From: Parascedosporium putredinis
Lineage: Eukaryota; Ascomycota; Sordariomycetes; Microascales; Microascaceae
Assembly: GCA_949357655.1 (NCBI GenBank)
Contig: CASHTG010000001.1
Span: 4,836,001-4,900,000, forward strand
DNA: 64,000 nt
Direction of reading: 5' to 3'
Both the position numbers and the translations under genes were made by a program. Of this stretch, positions 62,601-64,000 are shown one piece after another. The notes under the pieces were generated by a model. The model saw nothing but the letters and a program-made list of their open reading frames with translations, ran no database searches and had not been told where the DNA came from. Position 1 is the first letter of the stretch; the number at the start of each line of letters is the position of its first letter.

Positions 62601-62989
62601 AAGCTGGGACCGATAAGGCCCCGCTTCCACCAGCACGCTATCACGTGACAAATCCAGGCGCCAGCTCGGCAACTGCCAAAAGTTTAGAGGCGTGAGCTTC
62701 TGCGAATTCCCATGCGCGCCACCTTTGCGCCCACCACGACTGCAACCAACATCCGTGATTCCAACCAAAGCTTGACCCGCGTCACAGACCCACGCTCTGC
62801 ATCAGGACCATCGACCAACCAAAAAACCTCCAGTTTTCCACCTGAGCCTCCATTTCATCACAGCCCCTCGGCTCCCACCCTCCCCTCCTCATTCGTCACT
62901 CGATTTTTATTTCCATCAAAACGATCGCTCGATTTCTTGCTTCGAATCAAACATCCTGCACCGCTCCCAACAGCTCCGCCGCCCCAGCA
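59696..62989. other. intergenic between MET1 and RNPS1-like gene
   Basis: This 3.3-kb stretch between divergent genes contains both promoters. It holds a GATC/CCTTC-rich block with inverted repeats at 60387-60430, a purine-rich stretch at 60500-60560 and two poly(T) tracts at 62258-62288. C/T-rich sequence at 62800-62940 directly upstream of the RNPS1-like start resembles a fungal core promoter. No gene recognised. Confidence 0.5.
62258..62288. repeat. interrupted poly(T) tract
   Basis: T15-C-T15, followed by further C-interrupted T runs to about 62299. Confidence 0.95.
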
Positions 62990-64000
62990 ATGGTGTCCGA
63001 ATCCGGAACGCGGTCGCGCGGCCGCAGGGGCAGCCGGACCCCCATGTCCAGGGACTCCCGCTCCCCGAGTCCTCGCCGCCGCCAGGACTCTCGATCGCGC
63101 TCTCGCTCACGCACACGTTCCCGATCCTACTCGCGTTCCCCGAGCCCGCGGCGCAACGGACGCTATCGTAGCCGAAGCCGGTCCTACAGCCGCGATCAGA
63201 GCTGGAGTCGCAGCCGTAGCAGGAGTCGGGATAGGGGTGATGGCATCAAGAGTACAAAGGTGAGTTTTGGCTTCCCTTGCTTATTCTTTTCTTTTCCCGT
63301 CCCTCTTCCCCTCCCACCTCTTGTTTGGGCTTAGCAAGGAGGGCGGGCGGGCGGGGGCCGAAAAGCTGGCCCAATATTTCACAAAGTTGCAGGCTTGTGT
63401 AGTTGGGGGCGAGGTATCGATTACTGACCTCAACACCCTTTGTGCAGATTGTCGTGGAGAGATTAACCAAGAACGTAACGGAGGACCATCTACGTGAGAT
63501 CTTTGGCCAATTCGGGCCCATCGATGACCTGGACCTGCCAATGAACAGGCAATGTACGTCCTCATTCCGCCTTCCCTAGCTTCCCACCATACCATTCCCT
63601 CTGCCGATACTTTTTTCTATAGCTCTAGGCGCTAATATTTTCCTTGTTGGGACTCCCATAGTCAACTCCAATCGCGGGACCGCCTATATCCTATACGTCG
63701 ACGAGTTGGACGCCGAGACGGCCGTGGCCAACATGCACGAAGGCCAAATTGACGGCGCCATCATCAACGTTTCCATTGTACTCCCGCGCCGCAAGATCTC
63801 CCCGCACCCCGACGGCCCGCCGTGGTGCCAACATCAACCCCTCCTACCCCCTCCCGGGCGTCGTCCTTCTGCCAATGGCGACAACGGACCTCAGAATACC
63901 AGAGGCAAAGGGGGCCTCCTACCCGTGGCCGACGCCACTCCCCTGCTGGGCGCTACGGCCCGCGTTCGGACACGTGGAGGCCCCGCTCCATGTCTCGTTC
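62990..64000 (+). CDS. RNPS1-like RS-domain/RRM RNA-binding protein (3' end outside window)
   Basis: Nuclear SR-related protein resembling RNPS1, a splicing activator and exon-junction accessory factor. Exons are 62990-63259, 63448-63553 and 63662 to the window edge, with donors GTGAGT and GTACGT. The first about 85 residues are an Arg/Ser domain (SRSRSRTRSRSYSRSPSPRR). A single RRM follows: RNP2-like IVVERLTKNVTEDHLREIF, FGPIDDLDLPMNRQF, RNP1-like RGTAYILYVDELDAETAVAN, then GQIDGAIINVSIVLPRRK. After the RRM the frame changes at least three times between about 63803 and 63930, near C and G runs. The tail is then Gly/Arg-rich (TRGRRHSPAGRYGPRSDTWR). The gene is truncated by the window. RRM and RS order matches RNPS1 rather than classical SR proteins, in which the RRM comes first. 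Confidence 0.88.

Noticed and set aside
925..64000. interpretation of the frameshifted genes as pseudogenes
   Set aside because: All conserved motifs, exon phases and lengths survive, the changes are nearly all one-base losses at homopolymers, and essential single-copy genes are all affected equally.

Overview
The window is nuclear DNA from a filamentous ascomycete (Pezizomycotina, most likely a Sordariomycete; genus not determinable from the sequence). The evidence is eukaryotic gene families with fungal-type architectures and short introns (about 50-150 bp) with GTRNGT donors, CTAAC-like branch points and YAG acceptors. Coding strands are C-rich at third positions, and long poly(A)/poly(T), CT and CA tracts lie between genes.

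Eleven genes are supported. Left block: a splicing factor Cwc25 gene (-) and COP9 signalosome subunit 2 (+), divergent. Then comes about 25 kb (4.7-30.0 kb) in which I find no gene. Middle block: an otubain-type deubiquitinase (+, 30.0-32.5 kb), mitochondrial octanoyltransferase LIP2 (-, 33.9-34.8 kb), a SUR7/PalI-family eisosome membrane protein (+, 39.7-40.7 kb) and the HOG-pathway MAP kinase kinase PBS2 (-, 42.2-44.1 kb). After a 6.8-kb gap, the right block is an auxin-efflux-carrier-family transporter (+, 51.0-53.0 kb), a PNPOx-like flavin split-barrel protein (-, 53.5-54.5 kb), 3-methylcrotonyl-CoA carboxylase biotin subunit (+, 55.2-57.6 kb), a CysG-like siroheme synthase (-, 57.8-59.7 kb) and the 5' part of an RNPS1-type SR/RRM protein (+, from 63.0 kb, cut by the window edge).

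Almost every gene carries single-base frameshifts. I count roughly 35 in about 16 kb of coding sequence. Nearly all look like one missing base, usually in or beside a C or G run, while conserved motifs continue intact in the next frame. This points to uncorrected homopolymer deletion errors in the assembly rather than pseudogenes. CDS coordinates below are gene spans from start to stop codon, with exons and frame changes listed in the evidence.

The genes do not form a pathway cluster. They are housekeeping genes for splicing, protein turnover, cofactor synthesis (lipoate, siroheme), leucine breakdown and osmostress signalling. No mobile element, tRNA, rRNA or CRISPR array was found. The most unusual features are the gene-free 25-kb stretch, the frameshift pattern, the fused siroheme synthase, the histidine-rich otubain leader and recurrent GATC/CCAT-rich motifs between genes.
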